Shown: one piece after another, positions 63,814-64,000 of the stretch
Numbering within the stretch: position 1 is the first letter of the stretch
How the letters are laid out: every line of letters starts with the position of its first letter
Source of the DNA: Providencia alcalifaciens
GTDB taxonomy: Bacteria > Pseudomonadota > Gammaproteobacteria > Enterobacterales > Enterobacteriaceae
NCBI GenBank assembly: GCA_025961275.1
Contig: JAOQNJ010000001.1
Span: 3,307,353-3,371,352 of the forward strand
DNA: 64,000 nucleotides
Direction of reading: 5' to 3'
The notes under the pieces: model-generated
The model's database searches: none
What the model saw: the letters and a program-made list of their open reading frames with translations, nothing else
What the model was told of the DNA's origin: nothing
Program-made: the position numbers and the translations under genes

Positions 63814-64000
63814 GTACCGAGCCGATGTATATCGATTTAAAAATTACGGATGGTGATTTTACACTCGACCCCGGCAATGAGCCTATTTTGTGTCAAAACC
63901 GCGTCAGCATTTCACAAGATATCGTCCATCGAATTATTGAGAACGGTTTAGTGAAAGAACTCATTGCCGAACGAAGCCCAGTATTACGCCGCGATATTTT
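63810..64000 (+). CDS. DUF2590-type tail protein, cut by the window end
   Basis: This is the N-terminal 63 residues (MSTEPMYIDLKITDGDFTLD onward) of a small protein that follows the tape measure in HP1-like phages, of the DUF2590 kind. It may be a baseplate or tail-hub component (inference from position). The frame is open to the last base of the window. Confidence 0.75.
   Translation, partial: MSTEPMYIDLKITDGDFTLDPGNEPILCQNRVSISQDIVHRIIENGLVKELIAERSPVLRRDI

Noticed and set aside
1-64000. CRISPR arrays, tRNA or rRNA genes, insertion sequences
   Set aside because: I saw no regularly spaced repeats, no cloverleaf-like genes, no rRNA sequence and no transposase gene in the window.

Overview
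The window is a chromosomal segment of a gamma-proteobacterium of the order Enterobacterales, most likely a Providencia species. Housekeeping genes follow the E. coli order around waa/kbl-tdh/secB-gpsA-cysE-trmL and cpxRA-cpxP. Base composition is low in GC. A surface polysaccharide locus lies between cpxA and trmL (yibK), which is the known place of Providencia O-antigen clusters. No rRNA, tRNA or CRISPR array was seen.

Layout. (1) 1-6060: a gene tail, then the inner-core LPS heptose genes waaC, waaF and rfaD (minus strand) and the threonine-degradation pair kbl-tdh (plus strand). (2) 6100-15500: an accessory pentose-uptake and catabolism island between tdh and yibQ. It has an AraD-type 4-epimerase, a DeoR regulator, a periplasmic binding protein, an ABC ATPase, two permeases, a UlaE-type 3-epimerase and an L-xylulose kinase-like FGGY kinase. 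Together they fit import of an L-pentulose and its conversion to D-xylulose 5-phosphate. (3) 15490-22700: yibQ, envC, yibN, secB, gpsA, cysE, trmL. gpmI and grxC, which sit here in E. coli, are absent, and ERIC-like repeats crowd the gaps. (4) 22960-38775: a Wzx/Wzy-type polysaccharide locus read on the minus strand: wzi, then a JUMPstart/ops element, a TupA-like ATP-grasp gene, wzx, three glycosyltransferases, a broken EpsG-type wzy, a UDP-hexuronate epimerase, ugd, wza-wzb-wzc and galE. The middle part (30.1-36.5 kb) is very AT-rich. (5) 39588-42476: cpxA-cpxR diverging from cpxP, with a consensus CpxR box. (6) 42555 to the window end: the left part of a P2/HP1-family prophage next to cpxP. 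It carries a tyrosine integrase, C repressor, Cox, early genes, a Dam-like methylase, the gpA replicase, a short cargo segment, Ogr, portal and terminase (minus strand), then head genes, an HP1-type sheath and tube, a lysis cassette, tail chaperones with a probable -1 frameshift, a tape measure, and a DUF2590 gene cut by the window edge.

The most interesting spot is the prophage segment between the gpA replicase and ogr/portal (49.08-50.30 kb). In P2-like phages this position is a known hotspot for anti-phage cargo. Here it holds a two-helix membrane protein, a 240-residue protein that reads as a catalytically dead copy of the phage's own terminase ATPase domain, and an 85-residue unknown. 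I propose, as inference only, that this is an uncharacterised superinfection-interference module. Other points worth checking are the multiply broken wzy, the ATP-grasp gene in a uronic-acid polysaccharide locus, a structured element between the phage M and L genes, and several repeated motifs near phage promoters.
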